Positions 63,758 through 64,000 of a stretch of 64,000 bases of DNA are shown here, piece by piece. Both the position numbers and the translations under genes were made by a program. How positions within the stretch are numbered: position 1 is the first letter of the stretch; each line of letters starts with the position of its first letter. The notes beneath the pieces are model-generated. The model was given only the letters and a program-made list of their open reading frames with translations. It made no database searches and was not told the DNA's origin. The DNA is from Vogesella oryzae (lineage in GTDB: Bacteria; Pseudomonadota; Gammaproteobacteria; Burkholderiales; Chromobacteriaceae): the NCBI RefSeq assembly GCF_902829295.1, contig NZ_CADEPL010000003.1, positions 1-64,000 on the forward strand, read 5' to 3'.

Positions 63758-64000
63758 ATGCACGCAGTCGATATCGAAATGATCGAGCCGCCGCAGCTCA
63801 GCAGCGACACGCTGATGATCGGCAAATCGCAGGATTACCCGGCCGGCCACGCCACCGTGCGCCACAGCCATCCCACCGCGCAGCTGCTGTACGGCATCGC
63901 CGGGGTGATGCGGGTGCTTACCGCGCGCGGGCAGTGGATCGTGCCGCCGACGCGCGCCATCTACATTCCGCCCGGCCACTGGCACGAGGTGCATATGCTC
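63758..64000 (+). CDS. AraC-type regulator, N-terminal cupin part (3' cut off)
   Basis: Eighty-one codons are visible before the window ends. ATVRHSHPTAQLLYGIAGVMRVLTARGQWIVPPTRAIYIPPGHWHEVHM is the cupin sensor typical of AraC regulators that sit beside exporters. The helix-turn-helix part must lie beyond the edge. Divergent from the Fsr-like gene with a 93-bp gap. Confidence 0.8.
   Translation, partial: MHAVDIEMIEPPQLSSDTLMIGKSQDYPAGHATVRHSHPTAQLLYGIAGVMRVLTARGQWIVPPTRAIYIPPGHWHEVHML

Overview
The window is about 65% GC, densely coded on both strands, and reads as a betaproteobacterial chromosome of the order Neisseriales. The closest guess is a Vogesella-like organism. That guess rests on an A-Ox-T-TE indigoidine (blue pigment) synthetase near 47-51 kb and on the general gene content; no rRNA, tRNA or housekeeping marker here fixes the genus. 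I saw no tRNA or rRNA genes, no CRISPR array, no transposase and no phage genes.

Layout. 0-10.7 kb: a partial MocR-type regulator, two paralogous periplasmic binding proteins flanking the 4-hydroxybenzoate module pobR/pobA and a PaiB-like protein, then YaeQ, a third binding protein, a TetR/thioesterase/DUF1304 group, an HD-GYP protein and an RlmI-like methyltransferase. 10.9-14 kb: a damaged locus in which the 5' parts of two convergent genes (a GAF protein and a sensor kinase) meet across a perfect 31-bp inverted repeat, followed by the kinase's response regulator and a solute-binding protein. 14-31 kb: a YIP1 protein, a MarR/DUF488 operon, indolepyruvate ferredoxin oxidoreductase, rarD, small accessory genes, a MarR-controlled pair of EamA exporters, suhB, rsmE, an S66 peptidase and a glycosyltransferase. 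31.4-31.9 kb: a gene-free AT-rich stretch packed with DnaA boxes. 31.9-34.1 kb: waaC and a frameshifted waaA. 36.7-43.3 kb: a complete histidine-utilisation locus (hutC, hutIGUH) with two HutC-type operators. 43.4-44.1 kb: an AT-rich single-gene island encoding an ion-channel-like membrane protein. 45.6-54.4 kb: an indigoidine-type gene cluster of lower GC. 54.5-62.4 kb: a DctB/DctD-like two-component system, a TAXI-type TRAP transporter and a divergent FAD oxidoreductase, with sigma-54 and activator sites between them. 62.4-64 kb: an Fsr-like exporter and a partial AraC-type regulator.

The most striking global feature is the 9-mer GCGGCCAAC (reverse complement GTTGGCCGC). It occurs nearly 70 times by eye, on both strands and both inside and between genes. 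Between genes it is often paired as an inverted repeat, several times followed by a T-run, so it forms transcription terminators. This is the arrangement of DNA uptake sequences in Neisseria and Haemophilus, but the word is different. The copies thin out in the low-GC island and the pigment cluster, which fits recent acquisition of those regions.

Metabolically the window describes a soil or water heterotroph that degrades 4-hydroxybenzoate and histidine, oxidises aryl-pyruvates, imports organic acids under two-component control, and makes a pigment with its own phosphopantetheinyl transferase, exporter and regulator.
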